This document shows, piece by piece, positions 1-8,403 of a stretch of DNA of 64,000 nt. Origin of the DNA: Tractidigestivibacter montrealensis (GTDB taxonomy: Bacteria; Actinomycetota; Coriobacteriia; Coriobacteriales; Atopobiaceae); NCBI RefSeq assembly GCF_024741235.1, contig NZ_JANSKA010000004.1, forward strand, positions 62,001 to 126,000, given 5' to 3'. Within the stretch, counting starts at the first letter, position 1. Every line of letters starts with the position of its first letter. A model generated the notes under the pieces. The model was not told where the DNA came from, did not search any database, and worked only from the letters and a program-made list of their open reading frames with translations. The translations under genes were made by a program, and so were the position numbers.

Positions 1-1
1 G

Positions 2-1093
2 ATGACAGGCATCACACCAGAGGTCCGCGCGCTCATGCGGCCGTCCGCGGCGGCGCTCGAGCCCTACGACCCGGCCTTCTCGCCCGTCGATGTGATCCTC
101 TCGGCAAACGAGAACAACTACGGCATCCCGCCCGAGGTGGCGCCGGTGCTCGCCAAGGCCGTGACCGAGGCCGCCTGGAACCGCTACCCCGTGCCCCTTG
201 GCGGCGAGCTGCGCAACCAGCTTGCCGCGTGGCATGGCGTGGCGCCCGAGCAGGTGATTGTTGGCAACGGCGGCGACGAGCTGCTCTTCAACCTCTTCCT
301 GGCGTTTGGCGGCGCGGGGCATGCCCTTGTGAGCTGCCCGCCCACCTTCTCGGTCTACGGCCTCTACGCTTCCATGGTCGAGACTCCCGTGGTGGAGGTT
401 CCGCGCGAGAAGGACTTTGCCCCCAACGTGGACGCGCTGGTAGAGGCCGCGCGCACGGCGACGCTCGTGGTCGTGACCTCGCCCAACAACCCCACGGGCG
501 ACCTCTTCCCTCGCGAGGGCGTGCGCAGGCTCTGCGAGGCGTGCCCGGGCATCGTGCTTGTGGACGAGGCCTACATCGAGTTCGCAGACCCGGGCTCGAC
601 CGTCGAGGACCTGCTTGACGAGTACCAGAACCTGGCCGTGCTGCACACCTTCTCCAAGGCGTTTGCGCTGGCAGGTGCCCGTGTGGGCTACGTGCTGGCA
701 AGCCCTGCGGTGGTGGCGGCGCTTGCCGCCGTGCGGCAGCCCTACTCGGTGAGCGTGCTCGACCAGGCCGCAGCCCTTGCCGCCGTCACGCACCGCGACG
801 CGTTCCAGCCTGCCATCCAGGCCATACGCCAGGACCGCGGTCGCCTCTCCAACATGCTGGGTGGCCTCGCGCCGCTGGACGTGCGCGTGTGGCCCAGGCA
901 GGCAAACTTCCTCTGCGTCCGCGTGCCGCACGCCCACGAGGTGTGGTGCCGCCTGCGCGACGAGCACTCCATACTGGTGAGGGACTTCTCGTCCACGCCC
1001 GGCCTCGAGGACTGCCTACGCATCACCGTGGGCAAGCCCGAGGAGAACGACCTTGTGGTCGCGGCACTCACGTCCATCCTGAAGGGGGAATGA
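2..1093 (+). CDS. hisC: Histidinol-phosphate aminotransferase
   Basis: PLP-dependent class I/II aminotransferase (363 aa) that converts imidazole-acetol phosphate to L-histidinol phosphate with glutamate as amino donor. SPNNPTG is at residues 160-166, the cofactor-contacting DEAYIEF at 188-194, and the PLP lysine K219 lies in HTFSKAF. Length is normal for HisC. The ATG is the second base of the window, so the upstream ribosome site is not visible and a longer N-terminus cannot be excluded. Its stop lies 2 nt before the hisB start, and hisH and hisA follow with overlaps, so it belongs to a translationally packed his operon. hisG and hisD are not in the window and probably lie upstream. Confidence 0.95.
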   Translation: MTGITPEVRALMRPSAAALEPYDPAFSPVDVILSANENNYGIPPEVAPVLAKAVTEAAWNRYPVPLGGELRNQLAAWHGVAPEQVIVGNGGDELLFNLFLAFGGAGHALVSCPPTFSVYGLYASMVETPVVEVPREKDFAPNVDALVEAARTATLVVVTSPNNPTGDLFPREGVRRLCEACPGIVLVDEAYIEFADPGSTVEDLLDEYQNLAVLHTFSKAFALAGARVGYVLASPAVVAALAAVRQPYSVSVLDQAAALAAVTHRDAFQPAIQAIRQDRGRLSNMLGGLAPLDVRVWPRQANFLCVRVPHAHEVWCRLRDEHSILVRDFSSTPGLEDCLRITVGKPEENDLVVAALTSILKGE

Positions 1094-1095
1094 CC

Positions 1096-1683
1096 ATGGC
1101 ACGCGTGGCAAGCGTCTCTCGGCAGACCGCCGAGACATCGATTGAGGTCACGGTGAACCTTGACGGTACCGGTACCTCGGACATCTCGACGGGGGTGGGC
1201 TTCTTCGACCACATGCTCACGGCGCTCTCGCGCCACTCGCTCGTGGACCTCACGGTGCACGTGAAGGGTGACACCTGGGTGGATGACCACCACACCGTTG
1301 AGGACACCGGCATCGTGCTGGGACAGGCGCTCCACCAGGCGCTGGGCGACAAGCGCAGCATCCGCCGCTTTGGCGATGCGCTGGTCCCTCTCGACGAGGC
1401 CCTGATCATGGCGGCCGTTGACATCTCCGGCCGTGGCGAGCTCTTTTGGGACGTGCCCATTGGCCCGCAGAAGGTGGGCACCTTTGACACCGAGCTGGGG
1501 CACGAGTTCTTCTGCGGCCTGGCGCGTGACGCCGGCATGACCGTTCACCTGCGCGAGGTTGCCGGCGAGAACGCACACCACATCCTCGAGGCCACGTTCA
1601 AGTCGTTCGCCCGCGCCCTCCGGGCCGCCGTCGAGCCGGACCCGCGTGTGGAGGGCATCCCGTCCACGAAGGGGGCGCTCTGA
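1096..1683 (+). CDS. hisB: Imidazoleglycerol-phosphate dehydratase
   Basis: Monofunctional IGP dehydratase (195 aa) making imidazole-acetol phosphate. The paired His/Glu manganese-binding motifs are present: FFDHMLTALSRH near residue 37, DDHHTVED at 63-70, and a C-terminal HHILEA-type motif. There is no N-terminal phosphatase domain as in E. coli HisB. The ATG at 1096 is chosen because the AAGGGGG at 1082-1088 is spaced about 7 nt from it; an ATG at 1090 would be too close. The stop overlaps the hisH start by one base. Confidence 0.96.
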   Translation: MARVASVSRQTAETSIEVTVNLDGTGTSDISTGVGFFDHMLTALSRHSLVDLTVHVKGDTWVDDHHTVEDTGIVLGQALHQALGDKRSIRRFGDALVPLDEALIMAAVDISGRGELFWDVPIGPQKVGTFDTELGHEFFCGLARDAGMTVHLREVAGENAHHILEATFKSFARALRAAVEPDPRVEGIPSTKGAL

Positions 1684-2396
1684 TGGCATCCGCAAAGATC
1701 GTCGTCATCGACTACCACAAGGGCAACCTCCTCTCCGTCCAGCACGGCCTTGCCGCCGTGGGAGGCGAGGCGGTCATCTCGGACGCGCCCGAGGACATTT
1801 CCGTTGCCTCTGGCCTTGTGCTTCCCGGCGTGGGGAGCTTCGAGAGCGCCATGGAATACGTGAATGCCTCCGGCCAGGGTGAGGCAATCCTCGACGCGCT
1901 TGGTCGTGGCGTTCCCTTCCTGGGCATCTGCCTGGGTCTCCAGCTCCTCTTTTCCCGTGGCGAAGAGCGCTCTGGCGAGAGGGGCCTCCCGCACGAGAAC
2001 GAGGAGCCCGTCGCCGCCGGCACGCCTGGAGACGACCGCTGGGTCGCCGGACTGGGCTACTTCCCCGGTTCTGTCACGCGGCTGCGCTCGGGGAGGCTCA
2101 AGGTGCCGCACGTGGGGTGGGACCAGGTCTACCCAACCGAGGTTGGCGAGAGAGCGCAGCTTCTGCGAGGCGTGCCCTCAGGTGCGAACTTCTACTTCAC
2201 GCACTCCTACGCGCTGGCTGACGATGTCGACCCAACGCTGGTTGCTGCCCGCACGCACTACGCGCGGAGCTTTGGCTCTGCCGTTGCCCGGGGTCCCGTC
2301 CTTGGTGTGCAGTTCCATCCCGAGAAGTCCTCGGCAACGGGCCTTGTCATTCTCTCCAACTTCGTCGACATCGTGAGGGCTGGGGGCGTCCGATGA
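1683..2396 (+). CDS. hisH: Imidazole glycerol phosphate synthase, glutaminase subunit
   Basis: Class I glutamine amidotransferase subunit that supplies ammonia to HisF. The nucleophile C83 is in GICLGLQLLF, and the His/Glu of the triad are in GVQFHPEKS near the C-terminus. At 237 aa it is longer than typical HisH (about 200 aa); the extra residues lie around 93-117, a hydrophilic Glu/Pro/Gly-rich insertion directly after the nucleophile elbow. It overlaps hisB by 1 nt and hisA by 4 nt, so coupled translation is likely. Its partner HisF is separated from it by hisA and a 350-bp structured gap. Confidence 0.95.
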   Translation: MASAKIVVIDYHKGNLLSVQHGLAAVGGEAVISDAPEDISVASGLVLPGVGSFESAMEYVNASGQGEAILDALGRGVPFLGICLGLQLLFSRGEERSGERGLPHENEEPVAAGTPGDDRWVAGLGYFPGSVTRLRSGRLKVPHVGWDQVYPTEVGERAQLLRGVPSGANFYFTHSYALADDVDPTLVAARTHYARSFGSAVARGPVLGVQFHPEKSSATGLVILSNFVDIVRAGGVR

Positions 2397-3127
2397 TCCT
2401 CTTCCCGGCAATCGACCTGGTTGGCGGCCGTGTGGTGCGTCTTGCGAACGGTGACCGCTCGCGCATGGACGTCTATTCGGATAGCCCGGCCTCCGTGGCC
2501 CGCGACTTTCTCGCCCGCGGTGCCAGCTGGGTGCACGTGGTAGACCTCTCGAGCGCGCTTGGCGAGGACGAGGCAGCCCGCGAGGCTAACGCCCAGGCGA
2601 TACGCGCAATCTGCCAGGTCGAGGGGCTTTCGGTCGATGCCGGAGGCGGCGTGCGCTCCATCGAGGCCATGCGCCGGCTTGCGGGGCTGGGCGTGCGGCG
2701 CATCGCCATTGGCACCGCGCTCGTGCGTAACCCCGCATTTGCCCGCCAGGCGGCGAGCGAGTTTGGCGACATGGCGGTGGCAGACGTCGCCGCGAAGGAC
2801 GGCGTGGTGCGCGTGAACGGCTGGCGCGAGGGCGGCTCGCTTGCAGCGGACGACCTTGTTTCCAGTCTTGCTAAGATGGGCTTTCGCCATCTTGTCTTCA
2901 CTGACATCGCGCGCGACGGCATGCAGACGGGCGTCGACCCCGCGGCGTACAGGCACATCGCCGAAGTTGCAGGCTTTCCCGTGGTGGCCTCGGGTGGCAT
3001 TGCCAGCGTGGACGACGTGCGTTCGCTTGCCGCGCTGGGCCCACAGGTGGTTGAGGGCTGCATAACGGGGCGCGCGTTGTATGAGGGCGCGCTCACGCTC
3101 GAGGACGCTCTCGCCGCGTGCGGGTAG
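2393..3127 (+). CDS. hisA: ProFAR isomerase (phosphoribosylformimino-5-aminoimidazole carboxamide ribotide isomerase)
   Basis: TIM-barrel isomerase of 244 aa. The catalytic Asp is in FPAIDLVGGRVV (D8), the second acidic residue lies in the AKDGVVRVNGW and TDIARDGMQTG segments, and phosphate-binding ASGGIAS is near residue 201. In some actinobacteria this protein (PriA) also serves tryptophan synthesis; that dual role cannot be decided from sequence here. The ATG overlaps the hisH stop (ATGA). The coding run of the his operon is interrupted after this gene by long inverted repeats. Confidence 0.93.
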   Translation: MILFPAIDLVGGRVVRLANGDRSRMDVYSDSPASVARDFLARGASWVHVVDLSSALGEDEAAREANAQAIRAICQVEGLSVDAGGGVRSIEAMRRLAGLGVRRIAIGTALVRNPAFARQAASEFGDMAVADVAAKDGVVRVNGWREGGSLAADDLVSSLAKMGFRHLVFTDIARDGMQTGVDPAAYRHIAEVAGFPVVASGGIASVDDVRSLAALGPQVVEGCITGRALYEGALTLEDALAACG

Positions 3128-3135
3128 ACAGTGGG

Positions 3136-3225
3136 GGTCTGCCGGCCCTCCTGCCCGGCTCAGCGCTCGCCGCCTTTGGCGGCTCGCTCGCTGCGCGATT
3201 CGCCTAGCAGGAGGGCCGGCAGACC
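3136..3225. repeat. Fold-back element 1 with conserved core
   Basis: Perfect 19-bp inverted arms (3136-3154 GGTCTGCCGGCCCTCCTGC; complement at 3207-3225) enclose a 52-nt core. The core contains GCTCGCCGCC-TTT-GGCGGCTCGCT and is the reverse complement, with few changes, of the core of the second element at 3364-3457. The arms of the two elements are unrelated to each other. Confidence 0.85.
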
Positions 3226-3363
3226 TCGAAACGGCCACGCGCAGGCAGCGCGCCCTCGCGCAACGTCGCTTGGCTTCTGTTCTTTTGTTCTTTTGGAAGG
3301 TCGGGCCCTGGTCCCAGGCTCCAGTCAGGGGATGACCCTCTTAACGCGTTAGTTTCGTGTAAT

Positions 3364-3457
3364 AGCCCCTTCGCGCCTCTCGCAAAGTGAGTCGCGAAGC
3401 GAGCGAGCCGCCCCAAGGGCGGCGAGCGCCGAACTTTGAGAGAGGCGCGAAGGGGCT
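3364..3457. repeat. Fold-back element 2 with conserved core
   Basis: Perfect 18-bp inverted arms (3364-3381 AGCCCCTTCGCGCCTCTC; complement at 3440-3457). The stem is extended inward by CAAAGT/ACTTTG pairing. The inner core contains AGCGAGCGAGCCGCC then GGCGGCGAGCGC, matching element 1 in opposite orientation. It ends 20 nt before the hisF start codon, just upstream of the ribosome site. Confidence 0.85.
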
Positions 3458-3477
3458 CCCATCGAAGGGAAGTAACC

Positions 3478-4245
3478 ATGCTGACAAAGAGGGTCATCCC
3501 CTGTTTGGACGTCAAGGACGGCCGCGTCGTTAAGGGCGTCAACTTCGTCGACCTACGCGACGCCGGCGACCCCGTGGAGCTTGCCGCCAAGTACGACCGC
3601 GAAGGCGCGGACGAGGTTGTCTTCCTCGACATCACCGCAACCTCGGATGATCGCTCCACTACGGTGGACCTGGCCTCTCGCGCGGCAAGCCAGCTGCACA
3701 TCCCCTATACCGTGGGCGGCGGCTTCCGCGACGTCGAGGGCTGCCGCGTGATGGTCTCGGCGGGCGCCGACAAGGTCTCCATCAACTCGGCAGCCGTGCG
3801 CGACCCTACCCTCATCACGCGCGCTGCCAGCGCCTTTGGCAGCCAGGCCGTGGTCGTGGCCATAGACGCCAAGCAGGTGGGTCCGGGCGACAAGTGGGAG
3901 GTCTACCTTGCCGGAGGCCGCATCCCCACGGGCATCGACGCCGTCGAGTGGGCCGAGGAGGCCGCACGCCGCGGCGCCGGAGAGATTCTTCTCACGAGCA
4001 TGGACCGTGACGGCACCAAGGATGGCTTCGACATCCCGCTCACCCGCGCAGTCTCTCGTGCCGTGAGCATCCCCGTAATCGCCTCGGGCGGCGTTGGCAC
4101 GCTCGAACACTTTGCCGAGGGCATCATCGAGGGCGAGGCCGACGCCGTTCTCGCCGCGAGCGTCTTCCACTTTGGTACGTACACGGTGCGTCAGGTGAAG
4201 GAGTACATGGCGAGCCAAGGCATCCCGGTGAGGCTCGACTTCTAG
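3478..4245 (+). CDS. hisF: Imidazole glycerol phosphate synthase, cyclase subunit
   Basis: TIM-barrel cyclase (255 aa) that joins ammonia from HisH with PRFAR to give IGP and AICAR. The catalytic Asp is in [17 protein letters not shown] (D11) and the second in VAIDAK near 130. Phosphate loops VGGGFR and ASGGVGT are present. The start is the ATG after GAAGGGAAGTAACC, and the family N-terminus [11 protein letters not shown] agrees. Codons 4-9 are perfectly complementary to a segment 150 nt upstream, so translation initiation may be controlled by RNA folding. hisI follows after 52 nt. Confidence 0.95.
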   Translation: MLTKRVIPCLDVKDGRVVKGVNFVDLRDAGDPVELAAKYDREGADEVVFLDITATSDDRSTTVDLASRAASQLHIPYTVGGGFRDVEGCRVMVSAGADKVSINSAAVRDPTLITRAASAFGSQAVVVAIDAKQVGPGDKWEVYLAGGRIPTGIDAVEWAEEAARRGAGEILLTSMDRDGTKDGFDIPLTRAVSRAVSIPVIASGGVGTLEHFAEGIIEGEADAVLAASVFHFGTYTVRQVKEYMASQGIPVRLDF

Positions 4246-4297
4246 CGCACCTTGCGCTCCGCTATCCGCAACACCTGTACGAGAAGGAGCAAGAACC

Positions 4298-4681
4298 ATG
4301 ACAGATGCTTCGCACGTCTCGCCAACCTATGCCGGCGAGCCCACGCAGCCCTGTGACGACTTTCCCGGCTGCGTGAGCTTTGACGCCCACGGTCTTGTGC
4401 CCGTGGTGGTGCAGCAGGAGGGCACGGGCGAGGTGCTCATGGTCGCCTGGGCCAACCACGAGGCCCTGGACCTCACCCTCAAGACGCGTACCAGCTGGTT
4501 CTGGTCGCGTTCGCGCAAGGAGCTCTGGAACAAGGGTGCTACCAGCGGCAACATGCAGCAGGTGCGCCGCATCCTTGTGGACTGCGACGCAGACACCCTC
4601 GTCTACGTGGTTGACTCGCCCGGTCCCGCCTGCCACACGGGACACCGCAGCTGCTTCTTCCGTGAGGTTCCTCTCGTCTGA
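4298..4681 (+). CDS. hisI: Phosphoribosyl-AMP cyclohydrolase
   Basis: Zinc enzyme (127 aa) that opens the adenine ring of phosphoribosyl-AMP. The family core is clear: LMVAWAN, the SRSRKELWNKGATSGN block, a DCDADTL metal-binding stretch and the GPACHTGHRSCFF cysteine/histidine motif. It is the stand-alone cyclohydrolase; the pyrophosphohydrolase is the next gene. Start at ATG with AAGGAG 8 nt upstream. Confidence 0.95.
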   Translation: MTDASHVSPTYAGEPTQPCDDFPGCVSFDAHGLVPVVVQQEGTGEVLMVAWANHEALDLTLKTRTSWFWSRSRKELWNKGATSGNMQQVRRILVDCDADTLVYVVDSPGPACHTGHRSCFFREVPLV

Positions 4682-4776
4682 GCTCCGTGCCCCCAAGCGC
4701 TACGTTGCCTGCACATTCCGCGGGCGCCCTTGCCGTACACTGGGGTAGGTTGCTCGCACAGACCAAAGGAGAACAG

Positions 4777-5100
4777 ATGGGCGTCAGAACCGCAAACGTG
4801 CAGGACGGAAACATCGGGGAGACCCTGGAGGGGCTTGCCGCCGTCATCCACGAGCGTGCCGCCTCGGCGTCCCCGGAGGAGTCCTACACGGCGCGCCTCC
4901 TCACGCCCGAGAAGGGCGACAAGCTGCTCTCCAAGCTCGCCGAGGAGTCCTCGGAGATCATCATGGCTTGCAAGGACGAGGACCACGACCACATCCGCTA
5001 CGAGATGGGCGACCTTCTCTACCACATGCTCGTGGTTGCCGAGAAGTACGGCATCACCCTCAATGAGCTGGCCGGCGAGCTTGACGCCCGCCGCAAGTAG
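4777..5100 (+). CDS. hisE: Phosphoribosyl-ATP pyrophosphatase
   Basis: MazG-like all-alpha pyrophosphohydrolase (107 aa) that removes PPi from PR-ATP. The characteristic KLAEESSEIIMACKDED and YEMGDLLYHMLV segments carry the acidic metal ligands. The ATG at 4777 is chosen because AAAGGAG sits 5 nt upstream; the frame is open upstream to 4687 but that part does not resemble the family. The 95-nt spacer after hisI has no clear terminator, so hisE is probably co-transcribed. Confidence 0.93.
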   Translation: MGVRTANVQDGNIGETLEGLAAVIHERAASASPEESYTARLLTPEKGDKLLSKLAEESSEIIMACKDEDHDHIRYEMGDLLYHMLVVAEKYGITLNELAGELDARRK

Positions 5101-5123
5101 GCAGAACCGGAGGTAACCCAAGC

Positions 5124-6386
5124 ATGGCGCAGAGGCCCAAGGTCACAGACAGAGACGAGCTTGCCAAGAAGATCCAGCCGGTCATCCTGGGGGCAGACTA
5201 CTCCTGCTACGCGTATGTCCGCGCCTTCTGGGAGGCCTACCACGTTCGCTCGATCATCTACGCGGGCTCGGACATCAAGTCCATCTCGCGCACCAAGTTC
5301 GCTAACTACCACGTGGAGGAGGGCGTCGACTCCGAGGAGGTCCTCATCCCGCTGCTCAAGCGCGTGGGCGACCAGCTTTGCGTCGAGGGACGCGTGCCCT
5401 TCCTCGTGACCTGCGGCGACTTCTACGCGCGCATCGTCTCGAAGCACAAGCCGGAGCTCGAGCGCTGGTACTACACGCCTGTCGTGGACTTTGACGTGCT
5501 CGACTTTGTCACGCAGAAGCAGAACTTCTACGAGGTGTGCGAGCAGGTGGGCATGGCCTACCCCAAGACGCGCTTCCTCGACTGCTCGCTCAAGGGCGCC
5601 GTTCCCAACGACGAGGGCTTCACCTACCCGCTGGTGGCCAAGCCGTCCAACTCGGCCCACTACCACTATGCGGAGTTCGAGGGCAAGAAGAAGGTCTTCG
5701 TCATCCAGACGCCGGAGGAGCTGCGCCGGGTCTACACGGCACTCCAGGAGTCCTGCTACGACGACAGCCTCATCGTGCAGGAGTTTGTCCCGGGCGGCGA
5801 CTCCCACATGTATGCCCTCTACTGCTACGTCGACAAGGACTCCAACCCTGTATTTACGGTCTGCTGCCACGTTGGCCTCGAGGACCACCACCCCAGCGCC
5901 ATCGGAAACGCCGCTGCCATCGTCCCCGAGCCAAACGAGGAGATGACCTCCTCGGCCGCGCGCTTCCTCAAGAAGGTAGGCTACCACGGCATGTGCTGCT
6001 TTGACGCCAAGTACGACGCGCGCGACGGCAGCTACCGCTTCCTCGAGGTCAACGCCCGTCCCGGCCGCAGCTCGTGGCTCGTGCTCCTCTCGGGCATCAA
6101 CTATGCCCAGATTCAGGTGGAAGACGCCATTCTCGGCGTGAACCCTGAGCCCGTGGAGCCCAAGGGCGACTGGGCTTACGTGGGCGTCCCCAAGGCTGTG
6201 ATCGAGCGCTGCATGCCCAACGTGCCCGTGAAGGAGCGCGTGCTTGCTGCCTATGACAACCACACCGCGAGCTTTGCTCTCGACTGGCCCGAGGACTCCT
6301 TCTCCCAGCGCTTCTGGGCGCGGGTCAACTTCGAGCATCAGGTCTCTAAGTTCAAGCGCTACCTCCCCGAGCCGGACCAGCCGTGA
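5124..6386 (+). CDS. ATP-grasp ligase, D-aspartate-ligase-like
   Basis: ATP-grasp carboxylate-amine ligase of 420 aa. The N-terminus (PVILGADYSCYAYVRAFWEAY) and the VTCGDFYARIVSKHKPELERWYYTP segment resemble enterococcal D-aspartate ligase (Aslfm), which adds D-Asp to lysine of the peptidoglycan stem peptide. The ATP-binding domain follows, with YPLVAKPSNSAHY near residue 170, IVQEFVPGGDSHMY near 220 and the metal site RFLEVNARPGRS near 310. Substrate assignment is inferred from remembered family similarity; another amino-acid ligase is possible. It lies 23 nt after hisE and may ride on the his transcript. Confidence 0.7.
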   Translation: MAQRPKVTDRDELAKKIQPVILGADYSCYAYVRAFWEAYHVRSIIYAGSDIKSISRTKFANYHVEEGVDSEEVLIPLLKRVGDQLCVEGRVPFLVTCGDFYARIVSKHKPELERWYYTPVVDFDVLDFVTQKQNFYEVCEQVGMAYPKTRFLDCSLKGAVPNDEGFTYPLVAKPSNSAHYHYAEFEGKKKVFVIQTPEELRRVYTALQESCYDDSLIVQEFVPGGDSHMYALYCYVDKDSNPVFTVCCHVGLEDHHPSAIGNAAAIVPEPNEEMTSSAARFLKKVGYHGMCCFDAKYDARDGSYRFLEVNARPGRSSWLVLLSGINYAQIQVEDAILGVNPEPVEPKGDWAYVGVPKAVIERCMPNVPVKERVLAAYDNHTASFALDWPEDSFSQRFWARVNFEHQVSKFKRYLPEPDQP

Positions 6387-6423
6387 CGGTTGGGCGCTCC
6401 AGCGCAGGAAGGCATAGCGTGCC

Positions 6424-8403
6424 ATGACAATCCGTGACCCCGGTGCCCGCCCCGACTTCGATGACGCGCGTTCGCTTGACGAGAGCCTGCCCGAGTTGCG
6501 TCGCCAGGTGGACGACGCGCCCACCGACCCCGGCTGCTACCTCTGGAAGGACGCGCGCGGACAGGTCGTCTACGTGGGCAAGGCCAAAAACCTGCGTGCT
6601 CGCCTGCGTCAGTACGTGACGCTCCAGGACGACCGCGACAAGATCCCCCTCATGATGCAGGTCGTGCGGTCGTTCGACTACATCGTGGTGGGCTCCGAGC
6701 ACGAGGCCCTCGTGCTCGAGCGCAACCTCATCGCCCAGTATCACCCGTACTTCAACGTGGACTTCAAGGACGACAAGAGCTACCCCTACATTGCCATCAC
6801 CGAGTCGGACGTGTTCCCGGCCATCAAGTACACGCGCGAGCACCACCGCAAGGGCACGCGCTACTTTGGGCCCTACACCGACGCCCACGCCGCACGAGAC
6901 ACCATCGACACGCTGCGCAAGGTCGTTCCCATCTGCATAGCCACGTGCGCGGAGTGGAAGCGCTGTCGTCGCGAGTTGGAGCGCCGCCCTGACGAGGCGG
7001 CCGTGGCCAACCTGGCGCTTGCCCGCACGGGGCGGCCCTGCTTCGACTACCACATGGGCAAGGGGCCGGGCGTCTGCGTGGGCGCCATCGACACCGTCGA
7101 GTACGCCAAGCACGTGCGTCAGGTCGAGGACTTTCTCGCCGGGCGCCGCTCGCACGTGGTCTCGGCCGTGGAGGAGCAGATGCGCGAGGCCGCCACGGAC
7201 CTCGACTTCGAGCGTGCGGGCCGCCTCAAGGCGCGCCTCGAGAGCCTGAACGCCTTGGACGATCGCCAGCAGGTCATGTTCTCCTCGGACGTCTCGCTTG
7301 ACCTCATTGGCTTCTACCGCGAGGAGACCATCAGCGCGGCGTGCGTCTTTGTGGTGCGCGAGGGCCGCACGGTGCGCACCGTCGAGTTCATTCTCGACAA
7401 GGGTGCGGACGTGGGGGAGGTCGAGCTGCAGGGCGGCTTCCTCAAGCGCTACTACGACGAGACGGCAGACATCCCCTCCGAGGTGGACGTGGACGTAGAC
7501 CTGCCGGACGCCGAGCTCCTCTCGGAATGGCTTGCCGAGAAGCGCGGGCGCGCCTGCCACATCCATCACCCGCAGCGCGGCGAGAAGCGCCACCTCCTGG
7601 ACATGGCGGCCGCCAACGCCCGCCATGCGCTCATGCGCTACATGGTGCGCACGGGCTACGCGGACGACCGCACCAACCAGGCGTTGCTGCAGCTCGAGAG
7701 CGCGCTTGCCCTCGACGCGCCGCCCATGCGCATCGAGTGCTTCGACATCTCGACGCTCCACGGCCACTTCACGGTTGCCTCCATGGTCGTCTTCACCAAC
7801 GGCCGTCCCGACAAGTCCCAGTACCGGCGCTTCAAGATCCAGACGCCGCTCACCGAGGCGAACGACTTCGTGAGCATGTCGGAGGTTCTCGCCCGCCGCT
7901 ACGCGCCCGAGCGCATGGCCGACGAGCGCTTTGGATCGCGCCCGGACCTGCTGGTGGTCGACGGCGGCAAGCCCCAGCTCACGGCTGCCATGGAGCAGCT
8001 CTCCTCGCTGGGACTGGACATCCCCGTGTGCGGCCTTGCCAAGTCTGACGAGGAGGTCTTTGTCCCCTGGGACGAGACGCCCGTGGTGCTGCCCTCGGGC
8101 TCGGCCTCGCTCTACCTCATCAAGCAGGTGCGCGATGAGTCGCACCGCTTTGCCATCACCTTCCACCGCGAGCTGCGCGACAAGGCCATGACCGTCTCGG
8201 TGCTCGACGACGTGCCGGGCGTGGGCCCCAAGCGCAAGCGGGCCATCATGCGCCGCTTTGGCTCGCTCAAGCGCTTGCGTGCTGCGAGCGTGGAGGACAT
8301 CGCCCAGGTTCCGGGCGTGCCCGCCGAGGTGGCGCAGGCGGTCTACGACGCCCTGCGCGTCTGGGACGAGGAGGCCCAGACGGTGGCGGAGAAGGCCCGT
8401 TAG
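6424..8403 (+). CDS. uvrC: Excinuclease ABC subunit C
   Basis: Nucleotide-excision-repair dual-incision nuclease, 659 aa, full length. It has an N-terminal GIY-YIG nuclease domain (PGCYLWKD...VVYVGKAKNLRARLRQY, about residues 30-60), a UVR UvrB-binding motif (DFERAGRLKARLESL near 265), an RNase H-like 5' nuclease domain (ECFDISTLHGHFTVASMVVF near 440) and C-terminal helix-hairpin-helix DNA binding (DDVPGVGPKRKRAIMRRFGS). In actinobacteria uvrC normally precedes rapZ-yvcK-whiA; here rapZ is 6.7 kb away. The stop overlaps the stop of the convergent minus-strand gene. Confidence 0.96.
   Translation: MTIRDPGARPDFDDARSLDESLPELRRQVDDAPTDPGCYLWKDARGQVVYVGKAKNLRARLRQYVTLQDDRDKIPLMMQVVRSFDYIVVGSEHEALVLERNLIAQYHPYFNVDFKDDKSYPYIAITESDVFPAIKYTREHHRKGTRYFGPYTDAHAARDTIDTLRKVVPICIATCAEWKRCRRELERRPDEAAVANLALARTGRPCFDYHMGKGPGVCVGAIDTVEYAKHVRQVEDFLAGRRSHVVSAVEEQMREAATDLDFERAGRLKARLESLNALDDRQQVMFSSDVSLDLIGFYREETISAACVFVVREGRTVRTVEFILDKGADVGEVELQGGFLKRYYDETADIPSEVDVDVDLPDAELLSEWLAEKRGRACHIHHPQRGEKRHLLDMAAANARHALMRYMVRTGYADDRTNQALLQLESALALDAPPMRIECFDISTLHGHFTVASMVVFTNGRPDKSQYRRFKIQTPLTEANDFVSMSEVLARRYAPERMADERFGSRPDLLVVDGGKPQLTAAMEQLSSLGLDIPVCGLAKSDEEVFVPWDETPVVLPSGSASLYLIKQVRDESHRFAITFHRELRDKAMTVSVLDDVPGVGPKRKRAIMRRFGSLKRLRAASVEDIAQVPGVPAEVAQAVYDALRVWDEEAQTVAEKAR

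Larger units (their letters stand above)
3128..3477 (+). promoter_or_regulatory. Structured hisA-hisF intergenic leader
   Basis: A 350-bp gap with no credible gene. It holds two long fold-back elements (3136-3225 and 3364-3457) and a T-rich stretch (about 3280-3297). It also holds a 17-nt segment at 3326-3342 that is the exact reverse complement of 3487-3503, inside the first codons of hisF. In RNA this pairing would enclose the second hairpin, the hisF ribosome site (GAAGGGAAG, about 3464-3472) and the start codon. The layout suggests post-transcriptional control of hisF-I-E or a processing point. This is inference from base complementarity only. Confidence 0.5.

Noticed and set aside
5019-8166. 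Long antisense open frames (about 500 and 600 codons) opposite the ATP-grasp gene and uvrC
   Set aside because: Same GC-driven effect; the sense frames match known protein families end to end.
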